This document shows, in pieces, positions 18,088 to 26,892 of a stretch of 64,000 nt of DNA. Source of the DNA: Pedobacter arcticus A12. Its GTDB lineage: Bacteria; Bacteroidota; Bacteroidia; Sphingobacteriales; Sphingobacteriaceae. Each line of letters starts with the position of its first letter. Within the stretch, counting starts at the first letter, position 1. Below the pieces are notes generated by a model. It was not told where the DNA came from. It did not search any database and worked only from the letters and a program-made list of their open reading frames with translations. Position numbers and translations under genes: made by a program. Location of the stretch: assembly GCF_000302595.1 (NCBI RefSeq), contig NZ_JH947126.1, positions 94,454 through 158,453 of the forward strand, given 5' to 3'.

Positions 18088-18549
18088 ATGAGCAAAGCAA
18101 TAATAAAAACTGCAAAAGGCGACATGACTGTTGAGTTTTACGATAATGACGCCCCTAAAACTGTTGAAAATTTTAAAAAACTAGCTAAAGAAGGTTTTTA
18201 TAATGGTTTAACTTTTCACCGTGTTATTCCTGATTTTGTGATTCAAGGTGGTTGTCCTTTTTCTAAAGAAGAAGCTACAGCTTATAAAGCAGGTTCTGGT
18301 GGCCCAGGTTACCAAATTGACTGCGAATTAGATGGCGAAAACCAATACCATGATAGAGGAGTTTTATCAATGGCACATGCAGGTAGAAATACTGGCGGTT
18401 CACAGTTTTTTGTTTGCCACAGCAGATCAAACACTGCACATTTAGACAGAAACCATACTTGCTTTGGTAAAGTAGTTGAAAACGTTGACGTTGTTGATGC
18501 GATTAAACAAGGCGATAAAATTATCAGTATTGACCTAATTGAAGATTAA
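18088..18549 (+). CDS. Cyclophilin-type peptidyl-prolyl cis-trans isomerase
   Basis: The 153-residue cytosolic protein is a single-domain cyclophilin that speeds cis-trans isomerisation of prolyl bonds. Conserved active-site stretches are present: FHRVIPDFVIQGGCP (with the catalytic Arg), YHDRGVLSMAHAGRNTGGSQFFV and NHTCFGKVVE. There is no signal peptide. Length is typical for bacterial PpiB-like enzymes. A TAnnTTTG promoter stands 24 bases upstream. The DUF5606 gene starts 10 bases after the stop, so the two form an operon ended by a strong terminator. Confidence 0.95.
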   Translation: MSKAIIKTAKGDMTVEFYDNDAPKTVENFKKLAKEGFYNGLTFHRVIPDFVIQGGCPFSKEEATAYKAGSGGPGYQIDCELDGENQYHDRGVLSMAHAGRNTGGSQFFVCHSRSNTAHLDRNHTCFGKVVENVDVVDAIKQGDKIISIDLIED

Positions 18550-18559
18550 TAAATAACAT

Positions 18560-19102
18560 ATGAATTTAACAGGAATTGTTGCGGTATCTGGTAAGCCCGG
18601 ATTGCACAAATTAATTGGCCAAAATAAATCTGGTTATATCTTAGAAAGCTTAGACGATCAAAAAACTAAAACGATTGTGAATATTTCTACTGCTAAACTA
18701 GCTTCTTTAGAAGATATTACTGTTTACGGCGAGAATGACGATTTAAGGCTTAAAGATGTTTTTGCTAAGATGGCAGATGCTAAAAACGTTCCTGATGCTA
18801 AAGCTGATGGTAAAGTTTTAAGAACTTTCTTTTTTGAAGTTGCTCCAGATCACGATGAGCAAAAGGTTTACTCTTCTGATATTAAAAAGATTGTAAGCTG
18901 GTTTCATATTATAAAAGATTTACCGATCTTTACAGAAGCAGAACCAAAAACTGAAGAAGCTACTGACGAAAAAGGTGAGACTAAAAAGGAAGCTCCAAGA
19001 GTATCAAAACAGGATACGGTTCAAACAGCAAAGCCTAAAAATGTTAAAACCAACACTAAATCAGTAGCAACTAAAAAGGCTGGTGGAAGCAAAAATCCAT
19101 AA
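18560..19102 (+). CDS. DUF5606 family protein
   Basis: The 180-residue cytosolic protein begins NLTGIVAVSGKPGLHKLIGQ, then SGYILESLDD, which I recognise as the DUF5606 N-terminus found across Bacteroidota, with an LKDVFAKM motif. The last 60 residues are a low-complexity tail rich in Glu, Lys and Thr. Function is unknown. Co-transcription with cyclophilin may point to a folding-related or ribosome-associated role, but that is only context. Confidence 0.85.
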   Translation: MNLTGIVAVSGKPGLHKLIGQNKSGYILESLDDQKTKTIVNISTAKLASLEDITVYGENDDLRLKDVFAKMADAKNVPDAKADGKVLRTFFFEVAPDHDEQKVYSSDIKKIVSWFHIIKDLPIFTEAEPKTEEATDEKGETKKEAPRVSKQDTVQTAKPKNVKTNTKSVATKKAGGSKNP

Positions 19103-19121
19103 GTAAAAACATAACCACATA

Positions 19122-19159
19122 AAAAAAGCTTCCTAGCGTAAATTCTAGGAAGCTTTTTT
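19122..19159 (+). terminator. Strong rho-independent terminator
   Basis: AAAAAAGCTTCCTAG pairs with CTAGGAAGCTTTTTT over 15 bp around an 8-base loop. The symmetric A/T tails allow it to work in both directions, between the convergent DUF5606 and GNAT genes. Confidence 0.9.
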
Positions 19160-19180
19160 GTTTTTAACACCATTATAGTT

Positions 19181-20299
19181 TTAAAACATACATTTTAAAG
19201 TTGCGTGTCTTTTACCAAAAACAGAACCGGTGGCGCTGTGGATAGCTAGCATTTTATCGTTAAAATCGCCAACCCATGAAAGCTCCAATTCATTGTATTG
19301 GTTTTTTGGTATAACATATTCTTTAAGTTTTATAAATATCGCCGACTCTAAACCATGTTTCTGGAATTTTTCTTTGGTTCCCATCACAATGGCCCGCATC
19401 CGATTTACGCCCCTTATTTTTCTATACATAAACTTTAGCTTTCCTATTAAATCAAGCTTTCCGTTTAAAGGTTTAATCATCAGGTTAGCATCGGGCAACA
19501 TCACCACAAATGATGCTGGTTCACCGTTTATATAAGCAAACCAAATCAATTTGGGATCCATGATCAACTTCATCTGCTCAAAGCTCTCCATAACAGTAGC
19601 TAGCTTAATAGGTACAAAGTTCGCGAAGTTCTTCCAGCCGTCGTTATAAATTTCCATAAAATCCTCAGCAAACTTGGCAAAGTTCTTTGGATCTAAAGGT
19701 TCAAAAGTATAACCTGGTTTGTTAGAAACCCAGTTGGCAATTTTAGTGAAGCGTTCTGGAAACTCTTTATGCAGATCCAAATGGTTGGTCATCTGTTCGT
19801 AGTCGGTCTCAAAACCGTAATCCTTAAAATGTTGGTGATAATAAGGCTTGTTATAATTCATTCCGTATGATGGATGCGTGTAGCCTTCAATCAGTAATCC
19901 CCAAAAAGTATCGTTCTCACCAAAGTTTATCGGTCCTTGCATGGCTTGCATACCGTTCTGCTTTAGCCAATCTTTTGCGGTATCAAATAGTGATTTAAAA
20001 GCTTCGCCATTATCTATACATTCCACAAAACCAATTCCTCCGGTAGGTACATCAAAAGTATTTGCTTTTTTATCATTTATAAAGGCAGCAATCCTTCCTA
20101 TTAGCTTTTTGTTATCGTCTAATAAAATCCATCTTTTAGCTTTTCCATGGCTGTGGAAACTGTTTTTAGATGGATCAAATACAGCGTTTATATCTTTATC
20201 TAATGGGCAAACCCAAACATCATCATTCTTATAAATTATGCGGGCAACATCTAAAAAATCTTTTTTTGTTTTTGGAGAATCAACCTCTAAAATTGTCAT
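19181..20299 (-). CDS. GNAT-like N-acetyltransferase family protein (YghO type)
   Basis: The 372-residue protein shows the layout of the large GNAT-related family often labelled YghO. The N-terminal segment includes KRWILLDDNKKLIGRIAAF. The centre has MQGPINFGENDTFWGLLIEGY and MNYNKPYYHQHFKDYGFE. The C-terminal half has ASFVVMLPDANLMIKPLNGKL. I see acetyl-CoA-fold hallmarks but no clear Q/RxxGxG/A loop, so the activity is a family inference. No signal peptide. It lies downstream of the small acidic-protein gene, separated by a terminator. Confidence 0.7.
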   Translation of the reverse strand: MTILEVDSPKTKKDFLDVARIIYKNDDVWVCPLDKDINAVFDPSKNSFHSHGKAKRWILLDDNKKLIGRIAAFINDKKANTFDVPTGGIGFVECIDNGEAFKSLFDTAKDWLKQNGMQAMQGPINFGENDTFWGLLIEGYTHPSYGMNYNKPYYHQHFKDYGFETDYEQMTNHLDLHKEFPERFTKIANWVSNKPGYTFEPLDPKNFAKFAEDFMEIYNDGWKNFANFVPIKLATVMESFEQMKLIMDPKLIWFAYINGEPASFVVMLPDANLMIKPLNGKLDLIGKLKFMYRKIRGVNRMRAIVMGTKEKFQKHGLESAIFIKLKEYVIPKNQYNELELSWVGDFNDKMLAIHSATGSVFGKRHATLKCMF

Positions 20300-20322
20300 A
20301 TATATTATAATGTTTTGGATAT

Positions 20323-20353
20323 AAAAAAAGCATCCAATTGTTTTTGAATGCTT
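20323..20353 (-). terminator. Rho-independent terminator of the small acidic-protein gene
   Basis: On the minus strand AAGCATTCAA pairs with TTGGATGCTT (one G-U pair) around a 6-base loop, followed by TTTTTT. It ends the 20379-20555 transcript and separates it from the GNAT gene. Confidence 0.8.
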
Positions 20354-20378
20354 CTAAATTAGCTATATTAATAATGAT

Positions 20379-20555
20379 TTAAAAATCATCATCGTCATCG
20401 TAACTTAATTCGTCAAGATCATCCATTGGCAAATCGAAATCGTCTTCATCCTCCTCAGAAAACTTACTTTTTAATTTTGGATCATCAAAAGACGCATCAT
20501 CTTCATCTGTATCTACAGGCTTAGTGCTTTTGGTTGGTTTAGTTTGTTTTGCCAT
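20379..20555 (-). CDS. Small acidic protein of 58 residues
   Basis: A short minus-strand gene encodes 58 residues: a basic, Thr/Lys-rich head (MAKQTKPTKSTKP) followed by a strongly acidic body rich in Asp and ending in DDDDDF. The reading is supported by its own terminator just downstream, an A/T-rich promoter region upstream, and steady codon use without rare codons. I do not recognise a named family. Such short basic-to-acidic proteins may be intrinsically disordered and bind a basic partner, which is only a guess from composition. Confidence 0.7.
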   Translation of the reverse strand: MAKQTKPTKSTKPVDTDEDDASFDDPKLKSKFSEEDEDDFDLPMDDLDELSYDDDDDF

Positions 20556-21092
20556 TTTGGTTACTTTTATGTTCCTAATTTAATGCTTTTTAGAATCTAA
20601 TAAAAAATATTTTTTTGTGTGTTGCTGTAAGACAAAAATATAAGGAAATTTTAATTTCAAAAAATTCCTTTTGAATTATTTTGTTTTTTTTACAATCTAC
20701 AATTTCGTGTTTTCTTCAATGTGTTTTAACTGAGGTAAATCTGTAAAGCAACTGCATAAAAATTAATCAAAAAGAAACCGAATAAAGCTATGTTTAACAT
20801 CATTTTGCCTTATTAAAGGTGCTAATCTACTTTTGATTTTACAGATTTTATGCTGTGTAATCATAATTAACGCCCCTAGTTCACATTATTATTAGCTCGT
20901 TGAGTAAGTTAATAATGATTTTTTGGAGCTTTAAAGTTACGCCAGACGTAAAAATTAAGTTGTTACAATATTGTTTGAACACGTTTGTGAAATTAAAATC
21001 GCAAAAGTCATTTATTTAATAAAAACAAAGTTGCTGTTACTCTATAGAGCGAAATTTATAATCAAAGTTGTAAAAGCAGGAGCGTTCATTTC
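20556..21092. other. Long intergenic region between divergent genes
   Basis: About 540 bases without a gene lie between the small acidic protein (minus) and the TonB-dependent receptor (plus). I see no RNA gene. A weak hairpin CATTATTA...TTAATAATG (about 20884-20919) followed by TTTTTT is present, with a long loop. The end nearest the receptor carries the palindrome and promoter listed next. Confidence 0.4.
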
Positions 21093-21136
21093 TTAACTTA
21101 AGGTAATTATTTGAGTACCGTATCTGCCTAAATTTG
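21093..21136 (+). promoter_or_regulatory. Palindromic operator plus TAnnTTTG promoter of the TonB receptor gene
   Basis: TTAACTTAAGGTAA (21093-21106) is a one-mismatch version of the perfect palindrome found at 32767. TAAATTTG (21129-21136) is a -7 element, exactly 22 bases downstream of the palindrome. TTTG at 21110-21113 could be a -33 element but at only 15 bases. The ATG is 24 bases further on. The same order and spacing occur before the OmpX-like gene at 32874, which supports a real control site. Confidence 0.55.
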
Positions 21137-21160
21137 TCGCATCAAAAACAAAGATAATCA

Positions 21161-23542
21161 ATGACACAAATTTCAGTAAAATTTAAACTAGTCGTTTTTC
21201 TGCTGCTTTTATCTAGCGCTTTATTGGCCCAAGAAAAAGTAACAGTAAGCGGTATAATAACAGATAAGTCCTCGTCAGAATCTTTAATAGGCGTAAGCGT
21301 TTATATTAAAGAAATTAAAAGTGGAACCACTACCAACGAATATGGGTTTTACTCTTTAACCGTACCAAAAGGCAACTATACACTCAATATCGGGTATATA
21401 GGTTTCGTAAGCCAAGAGTTTTCGCTTCCACTTGCACAGAGTGTGAAAAAGGATTTCTCATTGGTAGCTAACCAACAAACTTTAGCAGAAGTGGTGGTAA
21501 ATAGCGATAAAAGTATCGCAGAAATACGAAGACCGGAAATGAGCATCAACAAACTATCCGCCAGGGAAATTAAACAGATGCCCGTGGTTTTAGGCGAGGT
21601 TGATGTGATAAAATCTATCCTACAATTGCCCGGAGTTACCAATGCAGGCGAGGGACAATCGGGTTTTAATGTGAGAGGCGGAGGAGCAGATCAAAATCTG
21701 ATTCTTTTAGATGAAGCCACCATTTACAACTCATCGCACCTATTCGGCTTCTTTTCTGTTTTTAATGCCGATGCCATTAATGATATCAAACTTTACAAGG
21801 GTGGTATCCCTGCTCGCTTCGGTGGGCGCTTATCATCGGTTTTAGATATTTACCAGAAAGAAGGTAACAAAAACGATTTAAAATTTAGTGGCGGCATTGG
21901 ATTGGTTTCTAGCAGGTTAATGGCAGAAGGGCCAGTTAACCAAGGAAAAGGTTCTTTTCTGATTGCCGGAAGGAGCTCTTATGCCCACTTGTTTTTAAAG
22001 CTTACAGATATTAAAAGTTCTGCCTATTTTTATGATTTAAATACAAAGATCAGCTATAAAATCAATCTAAAAAACAGTCTTTATTTATCAGGATACTTTG
22101 GACGCGATGTTTTTAACCTGAACAAAGATTTTGTAAATATTTACGGCAACTCTGTATTTAATGTTCGTTGGAACAGGCTTTTTAACAACAAGTTATTCTC
22201 TAACCTTTCGGTGATTTATAGCGATTACTATTTCGGTTTAGAGATTGGCCTTGCCGAGTTTAAATGGTCTAGCGGCATTAAGAATCTAAATTTAAAGTAC
22301 GATTTTAAACATTACATCAATAATAATTTAAAACTCACCTACGGACTTAACGCTCAGCATTATAATTTTAACCCCCGAACTATAGATCCAACAACATCAA
22401 CATCACAATTTAATAAAGAGCAGTTGGCTAAAAAGTATGCTATAGAACCAGCTGTTTACTTGGATGTTGAGCAAAATGTATCTAAGAAACTATCTGTAAA
22501 TTACGGACTGCGCTATAGTTTATTTTACCGAATGGGACAAAAAGATGTATTGACTTATGCCAATAATGAAGCTGTTAAGTTTAATAACGACTTAAAAATC
22601 TACGAAAAAGCCACACCTACAGGCGTAAAAAATTATAAAAATAATGAAACCATAGCCAGTTTCAACAACTTGGAACCTCGGCTAGCAATTTCTTACGCTT
22701 TAGATGATGACCATTCTATAAAAACCAGTTATAACCGGATGACGCAGTATTTGCATTTGATCAGCAATACGCAATCGCCCACTCCTTTAGATATTTGGGC
22801 ACCAAGCGATCAGTTTTTAAAACCTCAAACATTAGATCAATATGCCATCGGTTATTTTCAAAATTTCAAAGAAGATGATTATTCTTTAGAGGTAGAGAGT
22901 TTTTATAAACACATAAACAACAAGGTAGATTATATTGACGGAACGGATTTTATAGCCAACAAAGCGATAGAGCAAGTAGTTTTAAACGGAATTGCAAGAT
23001 CGTACGGCTTGGAACTGATGTTGCGGAAAAACGTAGGTAGATTAACAGGTTGGGTTTCCTACACCTTATCTAGATCTGAACAACAAACACCAGGCAGAAC
23101 AGCATTAGAAATAGGAATTAATAACGGAGCTTGGTACAAATCAGCATCAGATAAACTGCATAATGTAGCCATTACAACCACTTATAAATGGAATGATAGA
23201 TGGCGTTTTGGATCGATTTTCAGCCTGCAATCTGGGCAACCGGTTACGTATCCACAAAGTAAATATAAATATCAAGACATAGATATTCCAAATTACGGTT
23301 TACGTAATAAAAATAATTTGCCTTTATACCATCATTTGGATGTTTCTGGAACTTATACCCCAAAACCAAAAAAACAAAGGAACTGGCAAGGCGAGTGGGT
23401 TTTTAGTATTTATAATATCTACAACCGACAAAACGCTTCAGCAATTGCTTTTGCACAGAACGTTGAAACTGGCAAAAACGAAGCAAAACGACTGTCTATT
23501 TTCGGCGCTGTACCCAGTTTTACATATAATTTCAAATTCTAA
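21161..23542 (+). CDS. TonB-dependent outer-membrane receptor with carboxypeptidase-like N-domain
   Basis: The 793-residue protein has a signal peptide ending ALLAQ, a CarboxypepD_reg-like domain (about residues 27-110: VSGIITDKSSSESLIGVSVYI), a plug domain (PGVTNAGEGQSGFNVRGGGADQNLILLDEATIYN) and a 22-strand barrel ending in FTYNFKF with a terminal Phe. Such receptors import large substrates through the outer membrane using TonB energy. It is shorter than SusC proteins and has no SusD partner. A DUF4249 lipoprotein follows after 4 bases, a pairing I know from Bacteroidota. The substrate is unknown. Confidence 0.9.
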   Translation: MTQISVKFKLVVFLLLLSSALLAQEKVTVSGIITDKSSSESLIGVSVYIKEIKSGTTTNEYGFYSLTVPKGNYTLNIGYIGFVSQEFSLPLAQSVKKDFSLVANQQTLAEVVVNSDKSIAEIRRPEMSINKLSAREIKQMPVVLGEVDVIKSILQLPGVTNAGEGQSGFNVRGGGADQNLILLDEATIYNSSHLFGFFSVFNADAINDIKLYKGGIPARFGGRLSSVLDIYQKEGNKNDLKFSGGIGLVSSRLMAEGPVNQGKGSFLIAGRSSYAHLFLKLTDIKSSAYFYDLNTKISYKINLKNSLYLSGYFGRDVFNLNKDFVNIYGNSVFNVRWNRLFNNKLFSNLSVIYSDYYFGLEIGLAEFKWSSGIKNLNLKYDFKHYINNNLKLTYGLNAQHYNFNPRTIDPTTSTSQFNKEQLAKKYAIEPAVYLDVEQNVSKKLSVNYGLRYSLFYRMGQKDVLTYANNEAVKFNNDLKIYEKATPTGVKNYKNNETIASFNNLEPRLAISYALDDDHSIKTSYNRMTQYLHLISNTQSPTPLDIWAPSDQFLKPQTLDQYAIGYFQNFKEDDYSLEVESFYKHINNKVDYIDGTDFIANKAIEQVVLNGIARSYGLELMLRKNVGRLTGWVSYTLSRSEQQTPGRTALEIGINNGAWYKSASDKLHNVAITTTYKWNDRWRFGSIFSLQSGQPVTYPQSKYKYQDIDIPNYGLRNKNNLPLYHHLDVSGTYTPKPKKQRNWQGEWVFSIYNIYNRQNASAIAFAQNVETGKNEAKRLSIFGAVPSFTYNFKF

Positions 23543-23546
23543 GATT

Positions 23547-24374
23547 ATGAAAAATAAATATTTTTTGTTGATGTTGTTTTGCATTTTAATATTTAGCAGT
23601 TGCGAAAAAGTAATTGATGTTAAATTAAGCACAGAACCATCTCGTTTAGTTGTTGACGCTACTTTAAGTTGGGTAAAAGGCACTAACGGCAAAAGCCAAT
23701 CAGTTTTTTTAAGCACTACTACTAGTTATTATAGTCAAGAAATTCCCAAAGTATCTGATGCAATAGTTTATATTAACAACAGCACCAATACCAAATTTGA
23801 GTTTTTGGAAGAAACTGCTACAAAAGGGAAATACACTTGTGCCAATTTTTCACCCGTAATTGGCGAAAATTATACACTTACCATTGTTTATAAGGGAGAA
23901 ACTTATAAAGCTCAAGAAAAACTAACGTCGGTTAGCCCGATTGAAAATGTAGAGCAAAGGTCAGATTTGGGAATAAATAGAGACGAATATGGGATAAAAG
24001 TGAACTTTCAAGACCCTATTGCTCAAAATAATTTTTATTTAGTGAGGTTTGTAACTTCGACCTCTGCTTTTCCGAGTTTCGAGGTATTTCATGACCAGTT
24101 TTTTGATGGAAAGAAAGGGTTTGGACTCTATGGAAGTGATAAGCTTAAAAAAGATGACGCTATTGAAATTAAACTGAACGGAATTTCTGAAAGATATTTC
24201 GACTATATGAAAAAACTTACAGCTACTGCCAGTGGTGGCGGAGGTGGACCTTTCCAGCCAACACCATCATCTGCTATAAGAGGAAACGTGGTTAACCAAA
24301 GTAATGAAAGCAATTTCTGCTTAGGATATTTTAGTGTATCAGAAACGGATATTTTAACGTATACCGTGAAATAG
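23547..24374 (+). CDS. DUF4249 family lipoprotein
   Basis: The 275-residue product begins with MKNKYFLLMLFCILIFSSCEK, a lipoprotein signal (lipobox FSSC), and shows the DUF4249 pattern VIDVKLSTEPSRLVVDATLSW, SDAIVYINN, GENYTLTIVYKGETYKA and a distal NFYLVRF. It has a Gly-rich stretch near residues 230-240. The ATG at 23547 is the correct start; a longer in-frame reading from 23340 would overlap the receptor gene by 200 bases. DUF4249 proteins are coded next to TonB receptors and probably act with them at the outer membrane, perhaps as a surface-exposed partner. Confidence 0.88.
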   Translation: MKNKYFLLMLFCILIFSSCEKVIDVKLSTEPSRLVVDATLSWVKGTNGKSQSVFLSTTTSYYSQEIPKVSDAIVYINNSTNTKFEFLEETATKGKYTCANFSPVIGENYTLTIVYKGETYKAQEKLTSVSPIENVEQRSDLGINRDEYGIKVNFQDPIAQNNFYLVRFVTSTSAFPSFEVFHDQFFDGKKGFGLYGSDKLKKDDAIEIKLNGISERYFDYMKKLTATASGGGGGPFQPTPSSAIRGNVVNQSNESNFCLGYFSVSETDILTYTVK

Positions 24375-24449
24375 GTGCTTGTGAATTAAAAATATTGATT
24401 AAAAGTGCAAGAAATATCGATAATCGCTTGTGCTAAATAAAACTAAATA

Positions 24450-25421
24450 ATGAAAGCCATTATCCATAAAAAATACGGTCCACCTAATGTTGCAAGCCTT
24501 GCAGAAGTTTCTAAACCCCAACCCAATGATGAAGAGCTACTGTTAAAAGTTTATGCATCAACCGTAAACAGAACAGATTCTGGCTTTAGAAGTGCCGAAT
24601 ATTTTGTTTCCCGTTTTTTTAGTGGCTTGTTAAAACCTAAAAACCAAATTTTGGGTTGTGAGTTTTCTGGTGTGGTAGAAAGTATCGGAAAAAACGTTTT
24701 GGGTTTTAAAATAGGAGATAAGGTCTTTGGCTATAACGATAAAACCTTCGGCGGTCATGCAGAGTATGCTACTATTTCTTACAAAGCAGCGGTAGCCGTT
24801 GCGCCAAAAAATATTAGTTTACACGATGCGGCGGCCATAACAGAAGGTGCCCATTACGCTTTAAATATTATTAGAGTTGCAAAGGTAAAACCCGGTCAAA
24901 ATGTATTGGTTTATGGTGCTACGGGTGCTATTGGCTCTTCGGCAGTACAGCTTTTAAACTATTTTGGTGCTAATATTAACGCAGTTTGTGACACTAAAAA
25001 CGTGGAACTTGTAAAAACATTAGGTGCTACAAAAGTGATAGATTACCAGCAGTCAGACTTTACAAAATTCAAGGATACCTATGATTTTGTTTTTGATGCG
25101 GTTGGTAAAACTTCATTTGGAGCTTGCAAACCTCTTCTCAATAAAAACGGGATTTACATTTCTACTGAATTGGGGAAAAACGGACAAAATATATTTTTGG
25201 CTTTAAAACATTGGGCGTTGAAAAGTAGAAAAAAAGTATTGTTTCCAATTCCTCCAGACTTATCGAAAGAAGATATCGGCTTTTTAAAAGATTTGGTAGA
25301 AAACGGAATGTTTAAACCAGTGATTGATAGCTACCGAAACCTTGATGATATTGTAGAGATTTACACTTATGTCGATAGCGGACAAAAAGTTGGCAACGTG
25401 GTTTTGGAAATTTTAAATTAG
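24450..25421 (+). CDS. Zinc-independent MDR-superfamily NAD(P)-dependent oxidoreductase
   Basis: The 323-residue protein is a medium-chain dehydrogenase/reductase of the quinone-oxidoreductase type. The N-terminal GroES-like domain has NRTDSGFRSAEYFV and LGCEFSGVVESIGKNV. The Rossmann domain has VLVYGATGAIGSSAVQLLNYFGA, the dinucleotide-binding Gly-rich loop. The catalytic zinc ligands of alcohol dehydrogenases are not evident. Likely substrates are quinones or enones. It lies just upstream of a Crp/Fnr regulator gene on the same strand (31 bases). Confidence 0.85.
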   Translation: MKAIIHKKYGPPNVASLAEVSKPQPNDEELLLKVYASTVNRTDSGFRSAEYFVSRFFSGLLKPKNQILGCEFSGVVESIGKNVLGFKIGDKVFGYNDKTFGGHAEYATISYKAAVAVAPKNISLHDAAAITEGAHYALNIIRVAKVKPGQNVLVYGATGAIGSSAVQLLNYFGANINAVCDTKNVELVKTLGATKVIDYQQSDFTKFKDTYDFVFDAVGKTSFGACKPLLNKNGIYISTELGKNGQNIFLALKHWALKSRKKVLFPIPPDLSKEDIGFLKDLVENGMFKPVIDSYRNLDDIVEIYTYVDSGQKVGNVVLEILN

Positions 25422-25452
25422 TGGATATATTTACACACGCTGTTTTAATTCT

Positions 25453-26124
25453 ATGTATAAGATACAGCTAAATACCAATTTATATGGAACCGTTTGTTCG
25501 ATGAATTTAAAAGACGTAGAACTTCTAAAAAATCAATACCTAAACGAAATGTTTAGTGTGATGAACTTTTCCGAAGAAGAATGGCAAGTAATTACTGATT
25601 TACACGTTTTTCGCCAATATAAAAAAGGCGCCATATTGTTAAAAAAAGGTCAACTCTCGAAAGTGAGTTATTATGTTGTTAAGGGCTGTTTGCGCAGTTA
25701 TTATTTGGTAGATGGAGAAGAGAAGGTAAATGCTTTTTACACAGAGAAAGATTATTTTACACCAAGTTGTTTGGTAACCAATAAACCAGCGGAACATTAT
25801 TTAGATTGTTTGGAGGATTGTTTAGTAAATGTGAGCACTGCCGAAGATGAAGCGATTATCATGAAGAAGTTTCCGCGTTTCGAAAAACTATGTAGGGCTT
25901 ATTCTGAAGAATTAGTGGTAAAGCAAAAAGCTGAATTTGATGATTTTAAAATTGCTTCGCCAGAACAACGCTATATTAATTTCGCTACAAATCGGCCAGA
26001 TTTGTTACAGCGTGTTCCACAGTATCAAATTGCAAGCTATCTCGGGTTAACACCGCAGTCTTTAAGCCGCATCCGTAAAAGATTATCGAAAAATGACTTT
26101 AGTGCAAATAAAGTTGCAGTTTAG
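25453..26124 (+). CDS. Crp/Fnr-family transcriptional regulator
   Basis: The 223-residue protein has a cyclic-nucleotide-binding-like beta-roll (QYKKGAILLKKGQLSKVSYYVVKGCLRSYY) and a short C-terminal helix-turn-helix (YQIASYLGLTPQSLSRIRKRL). No cysteine cluster for an Fnr iron-sulfur centre is seen. The first Met may be the second in-frame ATG at 25501 (MNLKDVELL), because residues 1-16 look unstructured. Relatives of this type in Bacteroidota often control a neighbouring oxidoreductase, which fits the gene just upstream, but no binding site could be read. Confidence 0.85.
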   Translation: MYKIQLNTNLYGTVCSMNLKDVELLKNQYLNEMFSVMNFSEEEWQVITDLHVFRQYKKGAILLKKGQLSKVSYYVVKGCLRSYYLVDGEEKVNAFYTEKDYFTPSCLVTNKPAEHYLDCLEDCLVNVSTAEDEAIIMKKFPRFEKLCRAYSEELVVKQKAEFDDFKIASPEQRYINFATNRPDLLQRVPQYQIASYLGLTPQSLSRIRKRLSKNDFSANKVAV

Positions 26125-26312
26125 ATAAGGAAGTTTATCGATTAGCGATATGGTGAATGAAGTATTTTTCTGAAACCTTTCTGCTGAAATTTAGGCAAAT
26201 TTCCAACCCGAAAACCCCCTTGGGATTGAAAAAAATGACCAACAATAAACTAACCATTTCCAAAGTATCTTATAAACTGTAAAAGATTTAAAATAAATAA
26301 ACAAATTAAACC

Positions 26313-26759
26313 ATGGTTATCAGAGAAGCTAAAACAGAAGATATAAAGCAAATTCAAATCATAAGAAATTCTGTTAACCAAAACACATTATCTAATCCTA
26401 ATTTGGTAACTGATGTTGATTGCGAAAACTTTATAACAGTAAAAGGAAAAGGCTGGGTATCTGAAATTGATAGTCAAATTGTGGGTTTTGCAATTGTTGA
26501 TTTAAAAGAAAATAACATTTGGGCATTATTTTTACATCCAAAATTTGAAGGAAAAGGTATTGGAAAACAATTACATAAAACGATGTTAGATTGGTATTTT
26601 ACACAGACTAAAGCCACAGTTTGGTTAGGGACAGAGTTTGACACACGGGCAGAGCAGTTCTACAGCAAAGCGGGGTGGACAAAAGTTGGCACAAACGGAC
26701 AAAAGGAAATTAAATTTGAAATGACATATGAAGCTTGGACAGCAAGTCAGATGTGTTAA
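26313..26759 (+). CDS. GNAT-family N-acetyltransferase
   Basis: The 148-residue protein starts MVIREAKTEDIKQIQIIRNSV and carries the acetyl-CoA loop FLHPKFEGKGIGKQLHKTMLDW (V/L-x-P-x-x-x-G-x-G-x-G) and the C-terminal strand ..FYSKAGWTKVG. It is a complete single-domain GNAT. The acceptor is unknown. It stands alone, with about 190 bases of non-coding sequence before it and 130 after. Confidence 0.9.
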   Translation: MVIREAKTEDIKQIQIIRNSVNQNTLSNPNLVTDVDCENFITVKGKGWVSEIDSQIVGFAIVDLKENNIWALFLHPKFEGKGIGKQLHKTMLDWYFTQTKATVWLGTEFDTRAEQFYSKAGWTKVGTNGQKEIKFEMTYEAWTASQMC

Positions 26760-26892
26760 ATGTTGTTTCAAAGCGTAAATGGTCTTTTTTTTTAAATCAA
26801 TAAAATAAATTGAACTGAAGGTAGGGGTAAAATGAACTAAGCGTGTTATCAATTAAAAGAAGGATAAAAATCTTTTAAACCATTGATAACAA

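Noticed and set aside
20884-20925. Terminator or small RNA in the 20.6-21.1 kb gap
   Set aside because: The CATTATTA/TTAATAATG stem is only about 8 A/T pairs with a long loop and would be unstable.
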